Positions 44,940-58,357 of a stretch of 64,000 nucleotides of DNA are shown one piece after another (within the stretch, counting starts at the first letter, position 1; every line of letters starts with the position of its first letter). Where the stretch lies: contig PUQB01000069.1 in the NCBI GenBank assembly GCA_003024785.1, forward strand, positions 648,501 through 712,500. Direction: 5' to 3'. The notes below the pieces were generated by a model that ran no database searches, was not told where the DNA came from, and saw nothing but the letters and a program-made list of their open reading frames with translations. Position numbers and translations under genes: made by a program. The DNA comes from Selaginella tamariscina. Its lineage: Eukaryota > Streptophyta > Lycopodiopsida > Selaginellales > Selaginellaceae.

Positions 44940-46484
44940 ATGGCTTCTGGGATTGTATGTCCCGCACCCACGAATCCCACTGTTGCCACCGGAATCCCAT
45001 TTGAACCTTCACTCAAGGATCCAGGGTTTGTCCACATGGCGATTCCTGGACGCAGAAGATCTTCCAGGAGCACTGTTTCAGCAAATGTGCCTCTAACAAG
45101 ATCGAGGAAGCAATCTCGGCCGTCGGGAAGAAGAGTTTCCCACGCAACACATTTCAAATTCCCTTCTAGGTATGTTGAGCACACACACACACACACACAA
45201 GAAAGCTTGTTTATTATAGGATTATGAAGAGTTTAACTTGGGAAAACGTGGTTAAACCTGGTTTTGCAATAGCGGTTTTCCTTTGGCTCTTTCTATTAGG
45301 CTCCTTGTCGAGCTCAAATACCGAACAGAGCACGGCACTTGTACATGTTCCAAGCCCAAAAGAGATTGCCAGGATGGACTCGGCGCTGCTCCAAACCACC
45401 AAGTGGATACAATCGCAGTTGAATCTCCTGGACATGAAGATCAACAAAGAGGTAATGCACACACATATAGTGTGTGTATACACACTGTATGTTTTGTAGT
45501 AGGTAACTGCTCTGAAGAGCGAGGTTGAGCACATGATAGAAAACGAGGCCTTCTCAGTTGCATCCAAGATACACAGTCTGAAAACGCAGCTCGACAATGT
45601 AGAGTCCTCACTCACCTTCCTAAAGAAAGAGGGCCTCATAACAAAGCAGGAAGCGATGCAGCTCGTCGGAACAGCCTCAAACAGCCATGCCCTGGCCACG
45701 CTCGACCGATCCGTAACGCTGGACGATGTTCGTGGTGCTGCAAAGAGAATAGTCGAAGCGGAGCTGGAAATGCACCGTGCTGATGGTACGTGCATCCATA
45801 CAAATATAACATATATAACACATTATATACACAGTTACTGGTCGAGCCGATTATGCACTTGCAAGTGGGGAGGAAGCATTCTGGAGCACTCAGAAGGGTA
45901 CTACACAGTAAGGCCCTGGCTGTGGACAAGGTTAGCTGCTCGGTTACGCTATACCAATCATCCAAATGCTAACAAGGTCATCGAGCCCAGTTTCGGTGAG
46001 CCTGGACAGTGCTTACCACTGAGAGGTAGCAATGTGTACGTGGATATTAGGCTCCGGAAATCGATATATGCTGACTCGGTCACACTTGAGCATGTCTCCA
46101 AGGTACTCAACTCATTTCTAGACATGTGCGATTGCTAAGCAAAGGTAAAACATCCATTTCTGAGTGTGTGTGTACAATGTGTGTATGTAATTAATGTATC
46201 TATTTGTGTAGAAAGTTGCATATGATATAAAGAGTGCACCAAAGGATTTCCACGTTTATGGATGGCTATCAACGCCAGGAAGTGAGAAAGTACAACTGGG
46301 AGAGTTCAAATATGACGTGGACGAGGCATCCAATGTGCAGACATTCAAGCTCTCAAAGGCGGCTTCCAATATTCTCATCAACACAGTCAGGGTACACGTA
46401 GTTTCCAACTACGGTTGCCCTACGCACACTTGTTTATACCGGTTTAGAGTCCACGGCACTCAACCACAGGCTATGGTTGATTAA
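44940..46484 (+). CDS. SUN-domain protein (plant SUN1/SUN2 type)
   Basis: SUN proteins sit in the inner nuclear membrane and bind KASH partners in the perinuclear space. Exons: 44940-45169, 45220-45451, 45503-45785, 45835-46102 and 46212-46484; phases fit at each junction. About 428 residues, near the usual plant length. The nucleoplasmic N-terminus is basic (RRRSSRSTV, RSRKQSRPSGRR). The membrane segment is GFAIAVFLWLFLLGSL, followed by a coiled coil (about 130-220). The SUN domain starts TGRADYALASG and continues with VIEPSFGEPGQCLPLRG, VDIRLRKSIYADSVTLEHV, APKDFHVYGW and VRVHVVSNYGCPTHTCLYRF, ending RVHGTQPQAMVD. One base is missing in the GGGG at 45867-45870, shifting frame within ALASGG. 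Introns are 49-51 bp and 109 bp. Confidence 0.88.
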
Positions 46485-46519
46485 CTAAAGCTGTATATAT
46501 CCTGTATCATACTTACAGG

Positions 46520-48093
46520 TCATAATGGAGACAACATGCTGGACAGCATGAGGTATGGTGCAGGATGGCTAGGATTCGAGTCGGAAGCATGGGAGGCAAT
46601 CCTCGACCCGCTGTCTACAGTTTGAGAATGACTTCTACAGCTCTCCAATAAGCACTTCCAGTCGACTTCGTCCGGCATGAAAGGCATGGAAGCAATAAGC
46701 TCTTCGGCGTCCTTAAGATGCCCGGCCTTACTCAACAGGTTCACCATGCAACAGTAATGCTGCTGTGTCGCAGTCACTCCGTAGTCGCTGTACATGGATC
46801 TGAAGCAAGCCTTACCAGCATCCAGGTCTCCAATCCGAGTCCAGCTGAGGTAAACACAGAGGAAAGTGATATCGTTTGGCTCGAAACCATTCAAGAGCAT
46901 CATCTGAAACAGCCACACTCCGTACTCGGGCTCCCCACTCTGAGCGTATCCCGTGAGGATAGCATTCCATGTTACATTATTTGGTCGGGTATAGCACCGA
47001 AGAGTTTGTTCGCTTGCTCAATCTTTCCGTTCTGGGTAAGCAGAGACAAGAGCATCGTCCAGGAAACCAAGTCGCGCTCAAGCATTGAGAAGAGCACTTG
47101 CTTGGACCTCTCCAAATGCCCGGACCGGGCATATGCATCCATCATTGTATGCCATGACACTAAGTCGTGTTCCGGCATCGTTTCAAAGATGTCCTCGGCA
47201 CACTTGAGTTCCCCTTTCCGTGCATATCCACCTAAAGCTGCATTATAAGAAATGTGGTTCCGCTCTTTCATCGTGTCCATTACGTTTCTAGCCTCCTCCA
47301 CATGTCCGCTCTGTGCATACGCAGTAAGCAGCGCGTTCCAGGTGACAGCATCCCATTCCGGGATCGCGTCAAAGACTTCCTTGGATCCTGTGGCATCACC
47401 ATTCTGGGAATATGCAGTCAGCATGGCAGTCCAGCAGACAAGGTCGCGTCCCGGCATGTGCATAAACACATCCTTGCCCTGTTCAATATGCCCGGCTTGG
47501 GCATACGCCTTGAGCACCACAGTACAAGCCACCATATCGTGCTCCGGCATTGCATTAAACACGTCTTGAACAGAGTCCAGATCCTTGTGTACCACGAGCA
47601 TGGCGTTCCAGGAGAGCAGGCTCCTCTCGGACATCCCATTGAACAGATTTTTTGCGTCTTGCAGATGCCGTGACTTGGCAAATGCCAGAAGCATCGTGTT
47701 CCACGAGTGTAAGTCCCACCTGGGCATCCTGTAGAAGAGAAGCTTGGCCTCCGCAATGTAGCCGTTTTGTGTGTACGCGGACAACATGGCGGTCCATGTC
47801 GCTAAGTCCCGATCCGGCATTTTGTCGAACACAGACCTTGCGTTGTTGAGATGCCCGTTCAGGGCATATGCGGAGAGAAGCGTGATATATGAGAATGTGT
47901 TCTTGTTGGGGATGCTGTTGAACACCTGGTGAGCTTCTTCCACGCTTCCGCAGCGGCCGTACATTTGCACCAGCATGTTTGACACGAAGACGTTGTCGTG
48001 ATTGATAGAGAGTATTTGGGAATGTACGGCTCTTGCTCTTGAGAGGGTTTTGCAGGACCTTATGTTGTACAGGCACTCGCTTATACTTTGCAT
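46520..48093 (-). CDS. PPR protein (PPR 3), one frameshift
   Basis: The ATG at 48093 starts MQSISECLYNIRSCKTLSRA, the typical N-terminal IxxAxxVHSQI region, then NMLVQMYGRCGSVEEAHQVF. About ten tandem 31-residue repeats follow (TFSYITLLSAYALNGHLNNA, ATWTAMLSAYTQNGYIAEAK, VTWNALLTAYAQSGHVEEAR). The frame stops at 46972 after AIPDQIM. A one-base shift there (run of A in CAAATAATG) restores NNVTWNAILTGYAQSGEPEY and the end PNDITFLCVYLSW, CMVNLLSKAGHL and LESCRS. There are no E+ or DYW motifs. The gene is intronless and ends 35 bp from the SUN stop, tail to tail. A (CA)n run lies just before the ATG (48112-48132). Confidence 0.85.
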
Positions 48094-48133
48094 TGTTGTT
48101 GCTGAGTTGATTCACACACACACACACACACAC

Positions 48134-49969
48134 GATAAAATAATGTATTGAATATTATTACAATAAAATTTTATTAAATAACTGTATATTTTAAATATTA
48201 TTTATATCGATTATAAATAATTAGCACTGGATTAAATTGCATTATATAATCTTTTCTGTTAATACATATTACTACTTATTGTTAAATCTCCTTTTTATTC
48301 ATAAAATTAATTACGTACTTAAATAACAATTTATCATGTTGAATAATTATTAGATTTTCAATCATGTTTAGTATTTATATTAAGTATACTGATAAACTAT
48401 GAAGTAGTATTGCAATATCTTTATAGATATTACCAAATAGTCTTTATTTAGTAACTATTAACAATAATATGCAAAAACAACTTCTAGCGCATGAATTACT
48501 TATGTGTTTAAAATATATAAAAATATACAATAATTTAAAAACTCAAATCGACTTAAAATTTAACCTTGAAGATAATGCTAAGAAGAGATGTTTGAAAACT
48601 TAAAATGCCACTAGTTCATGTTTTTAACTATTCAATCATCCTAGCACTCCTAGGGTACTAATTATTCTATTGTCTGTATATTTTGATAACCTTGTTTATA
48701 ATATTCACTTACTTCCTCCTGTTGATCAGAGCACAAGCCAATAGTTTAAGCTTATCTCTAAGGCTATATACATACATTATATTTTATAACATAGTTTATT
48801 TAATCATCATTACTTAATATATTATTTAATATTGTTTCAGAGAATGGGTCAATAAATAATCTTATGATATACTATTTTAATTAATTCTTAAACAACTAGG
48901 TCTCACAGTTTTGATATTTGTTTCCTGTTGGTCACATCTGTTTGGAAAGTGCAGCCCAATGAACATGAAACAAGTATTGAACTGTATACATATACAAAAT
49001 ATTCTTAGTAAGACAATTTTATAAACTATATTTTTTATTTATAACTTTTCTTGATTCTTAAAAGACCAATAGAAACAATGATGTATAGTATTGTTTACAT
49101 TATTCAAAAACATTATATAGATTATTTCACTGTGAATATTGTACTTAGATATTGAAAGAATAGGAAATATATATATACTGATGACATCATCAATATATAT
49201 ATTTATTGCATAGGGAGAAACCCTGGTTGTATAGTGGGTCTCCCTTACCACATGGCATGTCACCACCTATGTGTCATTATGCATGTTGTATAATGCATAT
49301 AATATATACACATGCATATTGTATGTTATTCTTCCCTCTTCGGATTGGTGTATTCAAATGCTTCTAATACATTTCTAACTACAATTCACTTTATTTAAAT
49401 CACATGAACAATCTCTTATTCATAAGAGCCTACTAGCTATATTTTGTATACTAAATGACTAACACTTCAAAGCACTCAGTAGGGACCTAGTCACTTATGT
49501 AATAAACCAGTGGTTAAATTAGGATTGTTTAGCTTTGGAAAATGTATTAGTATTGAGATGTTGCACATAATGCTATGAATAAAGAAATACCAATCGAGCT
49601 ATAAATACTTATTACAAATACCTATTATATATGTAAATCTTAAACATTACAGATACCAATCCCAATCGATCATATATTTGGAAGTCATGCTTTTAATCCA
49701 GTTTCATTATTTTATCAAACTATTAATTTGTGGATGATACATAGTGGTAAATAAGTTTTTAACACTTAATCAAGTACATAACACCCTTAATATCTCTATA
49801 ATGAAAGCCAAGCCATATTGAATACTCATTTTAGATAAGAGTGTTGTAAGACATAAAATAATGTTATTGATATGATAATTGCATTCAAAGTGCATCAACT
49901 TCTACATATTGAGTCAATCAAATATCACAATAATATATTAGTTTCTTTGAATAGAATATGAAAAAGATC
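48134..49969. other. AT-rich gene-free block
   Basis: About 1.8 kb, strongly AT-rich, with ORFs under 80 codons and no recognisable family. It joins without a visible border to the decayed element F. Confidence 0.5.
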
Positions 49970-52499
49970 TCATCAGATCAACTGCAACCAACTCAACTAA
50001 TAAACTTTAACACATTTATTATTTATGTTGTATTAGAGTTCTAAGTTTGGCAAATCAAATAACTTTGAATGGACATGACCACATTGATATGCATGCTCAA
50101 CTAATAAAATAAATGTTGAAGTTTCTTTAAGATGCATCCTTGATCAGAGGAGATTCATGACATACTTGTAGAAAATATAGAAATAAATAATAGTATTGCT
50201 AATCATAACTAATTTTCTGAATTGGTCCCCAAAAATACAATAAACCATTATGGAATCGAAATTGAGGATGATATTGTATAAGCCAAGGTTTTAAACTAGA
50301 GGGAAGACTTCCAAATCACTCAAGCTCATGGTAAGTCAACATTAAACATTTAAGGGACTTACACCAAACCAAAACAAGCAATAGAAATATTATTAGACAA
50401 TGTAGAATCTGCAAGAGTTATTCATGAAAGAACATTAGCATCATCATTATTCATCCAGTTGATGCATCACCTTAAAATTGTATATTTGAAGTGGCAATAC
50501 TTATTGTGCACAACCCACTAAGTTCTTACATTTTAACATAGAAGTTATTGTAGCATGATCATATTTCAACAATGTCTCACTTTCATGCAAATAAGTATGG
50601 AGACTTTTAAAACCCCAAACAATAGTAAGACATTCACATTTCGTGGTCAAATAGTTTAGTTCTGCTAATTGAAGTGTTTGAGTGATTTAAGCCACCTAAT
50701 GTTGAATAGAAGGATCAACTACAAATGTTTACATTAGCACATCTCTAATGCCAATATTCAATGTGTCAATTCGTAAGGTAAACAATTGAATAAAATTCGG
50801 ATACTAAAGCATAAGAATTGTTAATAGCTCTTTTAGTTGATCAAATGTTTATTAACACTTCTGTGTTTATCGAAAAGATTAGTTAAATTTAATAAGCGAT
50901 CAATGAATCACCCTAAATACTACACCTTGCCAAAGAAACATTAAATCTCCTAAATTATTTGAGGACACATAGCTTCATTGGATTCACATGCAAATCTTAT
51001 GATAAATGTAATATTTATTGAACCAAATGCACTTTTCAAGTTTCAATTACAAACCAATATTTCAAAACTAGTCTAAGATGTGTTGCACATCATAGAGATT
51101 TTGTCCATCATCCATATCCATAAATCAAAACATCATTAATAAGTTAAAATTACTATTTAGTAAGAAACTCATTTATCATGCGTTGAAAAATGGTTGGGGC
51201 CAAAGTCAACAAATTTGTAAAGAGTAAAAAGTGTACAAAATGTAGTTTTTGGAACATCTTTATTAATTATTGAAACATTCCTATACTCAAAAGTCAAATT
51301 CAATTTGATAAACTATATATTCTAACCCAAACAATTTAATAAATTGATAATATTGAGAAGTAGATAAACATCTTTGATAGTGATATTATTAAAAGATTGA
51401 TAATCCATACAAAAGCACAAGAACCCATCATACTTGGGCACCAAATGTGATTCTCATGCCTATGGATTTTGTGATAGACAACATATATATTTGTTTCAAC
51501 AATAACAATCTACATTATCAACAACTCCTTTAATAATTGTCTCTAAATTAGCACTTTGAAAGGCTTTGCATTACCAATTTGTACACTGTCTAAAATAAGT
51601 CAAACTTGAACAAATCTACGTACCTAAGAAGTAGATTTAGTGGTTCAATATGTGTGAGGCATGCAACATTAAGTTTTTTGTGTGCAAAAAATATATTGCA
51701 AAGCAATTGCACTTAACTATGAAAAACATGCAAAGTAATTGTGCTTAACTATGAAAAATATGCAAAGCAATTATGCTTAACCAAGGAAAATGTAGAACTT
51801 GAGAAATGACTGAGAAATCACAAACCTCTTTGAAATGCTTCAACCAATTATAATCTAAGATAATGTTGAAGACTTGTGAATAAACCATCCTAAACAAGCT
51901 AGAAACAAACTTAAGATCATCACCCATGACCAATGTCTTGCACTAAGACATGAAATGAAATTGTCTATTATCGTATAAGATGTGTAAGACTTTGTCGGCA
52001 CATGTTAAAGGTAAGAAACATTGTTCAACTAAGTCATCAAAAACATATTGGAATCATAGAATACCACACACTTGTGTAGAATAGATGAAAATTAGATGAT
52101 TGAATGGAACTTATAACCCCTCATATGCATATCAAAAAAACATGGAGGTGAAATCTACATCACACAAGATCCCCGTCTTCTCAATTTCTGTAACAAGTCC
52201 TCTTGAAATTGAGGTGTTATTTTTAACACCCTCATCATCAAAGACCATAATAGCCATAGGAGTAGCCTTTGGAAGACATGGCCGCAAACATGGATGTGAT
52301 AGTCCCCAATTATGGTATACATTACAAGTGTACCATGGGGCCAAAATGCTCAATAATGAACCTAATTAGGCTGATTTGCATTGTTCTAATCGATTCTATT
52401 ATGGTTCTATTTATTTTTATTTTCATGCACAAGAACATGTGCAGGAATTGGATGGTCATTGCCCACAAAGTTGGCCATGAAACCAAACTCAAGCAAGAG

Positions 52500-54188
52500 T
52501 GTCATAGTTTTTTTATGACTCCATTTTACTTTGGATGTTAACTGTTGTTATCTATTGTACTATGCTGATGTAGTAGGAAACACGCATGCTAGTGCACTTG
52601 GGTATTTAATGATGGTCCGACTGAGTGTTATTAAGTATTTACATAAAACTCTAGGTGAAGCTAGAACTTATCTTTTAGAAAATCCACTCCCCATTTTGAC
52701 ATCCCAGTTAGGTTTTCTAGTTAATGCAGCATGTTAAATAGGGTTAGGAACATCCCTAGTTGACCTAACCTAGGGTTGCCCTAACCCATGTCATAAATCC
52801 CCACCCCCTCGAGTAGGATTTAGAGGTAGGAGTTAGTTATTTAAAACTCATCTCATTTAACTAAGGGGTTGGCAGTTCGTGCCAGCCCACTTAAACATAT
52901 AAGAAAAGAGGCACGTGGGGGGGAGGGGGGGCTCCATCACATAAATAAGGTAGAGTATGTAGGAGTGAGGGTTCCTGGGTTCATGACTAAGTTCGTTACT
53001 CTTCTCCCAGTGCAAGCTCTAGCTTGTGTTATCAAGACACAACCCTATATTGTGTTGCCTTAATTTTTTGGATAATAGGGGTTTGTCCCACCTTCGGGGT
53101 AGCCTACCCTTAACGTTGGCGAATCCATGCATGGAAGATTTTGTTGAACTACACGTTTCAAGAGTCAAGGGTTGAGGCTTATCTCCAGCCTCCTCCTTCA
53201 CATTAAGCTAAAACTAACAGTCACAACTAAGCAGGGCACGTTCGTGTCCTTGTCCAACTATGGGCGTGAGACCTTGGCTAGCATGTAAGGGATCACAAAG
53301 GGGTTCTAGAGTTGACATTGGAGAGCTACATTCGTGGCACTTGGTGCACTTCTCGAATCTAAGGGGCTATGGCATGATAACCCATAATGTCACATGAAGA
53401 TATGACATTTGGCTAGAATGGCACACAATACAACACCTAAGACACACATTTTGGGGTTGTCTTATGGGGTTAACATCAAGGGGATATTTTAGTAAGTAGG
53501 TGCTTGTGTCCTCATTAGGTGATAAGCCTTGAGCATTGGTTCAAGGGAGGTTAGGTCTCATAACTGGGTGTGCTAATTGCACACTTAGCTATGGGGTGTT
53601 CTCCTTGGGATCCAAGGGTTGAACAACCTAAGCTCATTAGTAAGAGCCCTTTCGTGAGGCACTTATAGGGTTGTGTACTTAGGGTTATCCAAATCTAGTC
53701 TTGAGGAGTGGTAAAACACTCATGTTTGCTTACGGTGCACATTCATGTCCTCATTAAGTATTAGCACTAGGACTAAGGTATAACTTGACCATTCAAACCC
53801 TTAGGGGTTAGTTGTGGTTTAGGGCACCCCTTGTCACCCTAACGGGGTTGTACTCCCCGATGAGGGTGATTCCTCAAGGGGTAAATCACGATGCCTTGGC
53901 TCTGTCACGACGGTATGTGTAAGGCATGTCTCCTTAACGGGGTTAGGACATGAGTCTATTTAGGTCTTTTGGGACACGATCTTAAGGTCTACTTGGGTTA
54001 CCTTCTATGGTTTGGAGGATAGTCATTCTAGGGGACTTAGGGTGGAACCCTAAGTCTTATGCCTACTTGTGCATCTAAGTCAAGCTCTAGGGGTTGTCTT
54101 GGAAGACTTGGCATTGTTCACACAGAGAATTAACGTCGAAAGGCCACTTGGCCACCACGTGTTAGTCCTCCGAGTTAAAACTCTGACA
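52500..54188 (+). repeat. 5' LTR of element E
   Basis: It carries G-runs (52917-52931), several TTAGGG/CCCTAA-like words, CTCTAGCTTGTG and CCACCTTCGGGGTAG, all shared in order with the 3' LTR and the solo LTR. Compared with the solo LTR it shows many C-to-T and G-to-A differences. Confidence 0.9.
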
Positions 54189-57100
54189 ATTGATATCAGA
54201 GCCTATTCTTTGTGGTCAATAGGACTGTCTAAAGTGTAGTGTGTTTTAGGGTTTAGTTCATTCTAAATTCTTGAAGTACTTTATCACTTTCAACTAACAT
54301 GTCTGAATTCTGCATAGAGAATTGGTCCTGAGATTTATAATTCTTTAGAGAACACCTGCTTGGTAAGTGGGTGTGGGTTATGGATTCCAATGTTGAAAGT
54401 AGCACTTGGAATTCAAATTCCAAGTTGCATGCTAAGTTACTTTACTTTTACATTTGTTACTTTATCATAAAGTTTGCACTGGTTAATTTACCAAATACTT
54501 CCACAAGACATGGCATGTTAGTTTGTTTTGGCTTACAAACTAAGTCTTGTGAAGTGGATCATGTGATATGCTAAGTTTACACATTATTGAAAATTTTTCT
54601 TTTTCCTTTAAGGTGTTTGAATTTGGGATAACACATGATTGAAAATAGACAGTGTCTATTGAGTTTTGGCTTAGATCAAGATTTAATATTAGGTTCGGCA
54701 ATAGTGTTCAAACGAGGAAAGGCTTATGTTTAAATGTGTATCTTTGACTTCAAAAGAAGAAGCATATTTAGACATAAGAGTGAACACTACATTTTAATAT
54801 AAGGTGTAAAATAAACTCTCATTTTAGTGCATGTTTTTTAGAATGTAACTTAAGAAGCAAACCATGGTGATGAATTTATAATACAACGGGAAGTCGAATA
54901 TTAACATATGGTGAATATATTAAACAATTAGTTCAAAGATCTAAGTATTATCCGGTGTTCACAATATTTTGATGACGCTAGCTGCAAGTAATACTAAGTG
55001 GAATAGTTTACTAAGTTCAAGTCACCTAATTTAAATAAGTACAACTTGAAACCTTAATTAGTTGTAAGCACGCACTTTATATTCAAGTTAGCTAGCTTGA
55101 TTAACTTAATTATGAAGTTGTTTCAGGTGGGATCATAAGAATGAGATAAAATAATAACTTTTGGTAGTAAATGGATTTAATGCTGCATTCCTATCAATGC
55201 AGTTTTGGGGTAGATGGCGTGATCCACTAGAAACAAAATGTTGAAAACATACTTTTAGTTTATTGAGTATTGAAGGACTTGCATAGTGAGGGCGTTTGAC
55301 ACACACTTGTGCATTTTCATTGTTAACTCTTTAAGCTTAAAATTTGTAACATTGTTTACAATGTGGGGATAAACTTTTGAACAAGGGTGATTCCTTGGTT
55401 AAGAAGAACATGATTTGGGGTTCTCCACTTTGCTTATCGACTAAGTAAGAAAACTTGCTAAGTTTAATAACTTATGTTGGGAATAGTCGATGAGCCAGTA
55501 ATAATTGGATTTCCATAAGTGCATGTACCTCCTTAAGACAATCCAATATTCGGTGATGTCTAAAAGTTGGAATTGGTTTTCGATTTCAACTTCATCTCAA
55601 AGTCAAATAATGGTTATTAAAAAAAAAAAGTCGATTTCTTGATTTGGCACATGATCACAAATGTGGGCATTCATAAAACATACAAAGTATGTATCTTCAA
55701 TCCTCTGAAATATTGAAAAGTGAGACCTTTCTTAGCTCAAGATTTGATGGTGTTCCTTAAGTTTAGTTCAACATTCATGAAAGTACGATATCGAGTTTTG
55801 AAATTAACTCAAGAAGTTGGTGTTCCTTCTTGATGATCATGATTCAAAATTCATAGCGTATGGTTCGGTATCCGCTCAAGAATATAGGGTTTTTATCACT
55901 TCATTTATTGAGATATTTATACTCTAGACTTTGAAAATATTTATGATAGTCTTTTTAAGATTGGCTATAAACGACTTTGCAAAGTATGGTATAATATTTA
56001 TTAAATATTGAGGTTGGAGCATTCAATATTCAGACTTGGTTATGATCACATGGGGTGGTTATAATCATGAAACAAAAAGATTTAAAAGGAGGGAATTGGT
56101 TAACACTTTAATAAGGTAGCATTTTAGTGTTGTAACTTGAAACATGGTCTTCAGTTATTTTGAGAATGAGAAAGAGTTCTCAATACATTGCTTGGGGAGC
56201 AATGTAGTACCTTGTGGATTGTTAGGTGTCCAAAATGAGTGATGTATTTTAATTCGATGTACTGAATTAAATATCTTACTCATGTTTAGAGAATTTAACT
56301 AATATATGAGATATAGCTGAAACATGAAGCTAGTATGACACTTCGGTGTCATGATAACATTAATGTAGAGGTTGATATCTTACTAGATTAATTGGCACCA
56401 TTTCATGATTCATCTTAGTCCCTGAACAGTTCCTCGGAATACTGTTGTAACATTATCATTTTCATTTCAAAGTTAATGTTTTGGTTCATATCAATTAAGT
56501 CCAAAGTTCATATTATAGTCCTTACATTTCGATAAATTAATATGATTGTAAAGTCATATCCACTAATGTAACAATTAGTAGAAAAACTCGGGAGTTGAAC
56601 GTTAAGTGATCGTTATTAGTTTGAGAGTATCAATATCAAAATTGCAATTGTTTATGGATTAAGGATTAGTTTAAAGTTGCTTGTCAAAACACTATTATTG
56701 GTATTAGTGAAGAGATTATAATTCATAACTTCAGAGGGGAAAACATTTACATAATCAATTTGAGAGTTAGAAATAGATATAATATTATAGAAACATGAAA
56801 TATTTTAAGTTCAAGGAGATTCATATCGTGAAAATCAAGTTTTAGAATTTGATATTTTAAACTTAGTAAGATAGGGAGTTAGGAATTATTAAATGGCATT
56901 TAGTATGTTGTGCTCTTCGGAGAATGAGTACAATAGAAAAGGGTCTGTTGAGACACATGACATTTAAAGATTGTTGCTTGAGGCACTAGATATATGTTGA
57001 GTTTCCTATTTTCCACATTAATGTGTTTAAGTAAAGTATGTTAGCTTATCTGGTCCCTAAATTGGTCATTGTTATGAAAAAGTACAAAGTTCATTGCGAA

Positions 57101-57926
57101 AAACGGACGGTAATGCTATGACACTTGGTTGCAGATTTGACTAAATTTGATTCCTATCGGGAATAAATTTATGTTAATGACACACCAAGTGGATGGGTCA
57201 ACTTCAAATTGGTATGACCTTGTTGTATACATGTGTATAGCCATGCGCCTCTACGATCGCCTCTGGCCAGATTAACATATTTACAAAGAACAAGGTTTCA
57301 CGAATAGTACTCTTGTATCAGAAAAGAGCTTGATTCAAATAAAAGGTCTCATACCTAGTATGGCATAGCTATATACTAATGAAGGATAAGTATAGTAGTA
57401 GACCCTTATGTAAAGGGGTAATGAAAAACACCGAGGGATGCAAAAATGTAAGGCTATAATACCGTAACATGTGGAGATGTGGTATCATTGGAAAATCCAA
57501 GAAACGTGAAGGCGTTGAGTTAAAGATTTGAGATGATTATGCGCTTGACCACAGGGTCGTCAAGTATGTTTAAAAATTAAGGAATAAGGCAAAGGCTTTA
57601 TTTCTTCTTAACTAAGAGGCCTCCAATATAAATTCTAGTTATGTAAAGAAATTAACCAGTCGAGTGACAAACTTTGCAAATGTGCAAAGGTCTCCAAGTG
57701 ACTTCATGTTGTAAGTGGTGCCTTCGGCAGCTAAGTTTACGACTCAGTGAATGACAATTCTGAAATACTTGGTTTCACATAATGCAAAGGGAGTAATAAA
57801 AATTATGTGAACTTCTGTTGACTCCGCATAGAGTAATATGTTAGTTTTGGTTAATTTTCTCTAACATTATCTAATTTTGGAGTTGGACGTCAACGAGGAT
57901 GTTGACATTTTCAAAGGTGGGGAGTG
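54189..57926 (+). other. non-coding interior of element E
   Basis: 3.7 kb between PBS and polypurine tract. The longest open frame is 67 codons (54371-54574) with no recognised domain. No gag, protease, RT or integrase motif was found on either strand. Confidence 0.75.
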
Positions 57927-58357
57927 TGTCATAGTTCTATGACTCCTTTTTACTTTGGACATCATTGTTACCTATTGTACTATGTTGATGAACCCTAGAT
58001 GTAATAAAAAACAGGCCCAGTATCTAGTAATGGTTCAACCAGGGTGTCATTAAGTATTTGAAGGAAACTTTAAGTGAAGCTATAACTTACCTTTTAGAAA
58101 ATCCACCCTCAATTTTGACGTTCCAATTAGGTTTTTTAGTTAATGCAGATGAGTTCGGCATGTTAAATAGGGTTAGAAACACCCCTAGGGTTGCCCTAAC
58201 CCACCCCACCCCTCGGGTAGGATTTAGGGGTATGAGTTAGTTAATTAAAACTCATCTCATTTAACTAAGGGGCTGGCATTTCGTGCCAGCCCACTTACAC
58301 ATATAGGAAAAGAGGCAGCGGTGGGGGGGCTCCGTCACATAAATAAAGTAGAGTATG
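57927..58357 (+). repeat. 3' LTR of element E, first part (rest at 60171-61397)
   Basis: Begins TGTCATAGTTCTATGAC after the purine tract and runs to GTAGAGTATG, where the solo LTR interrupts it. It resumes with ATATGTAGGAGTGAGGGTTC at 60171, matching 52957-52973 of the 5' LTR. Confidence 0.87.

Noticed and set aside
45533-46138. Single 201-codon frame as the complete SUN gene product
   Set aside because: It reads through an intron (45786-45834) and starts inside the coiled coil. The multi-exon model keeps phase and includes the membrane segment.
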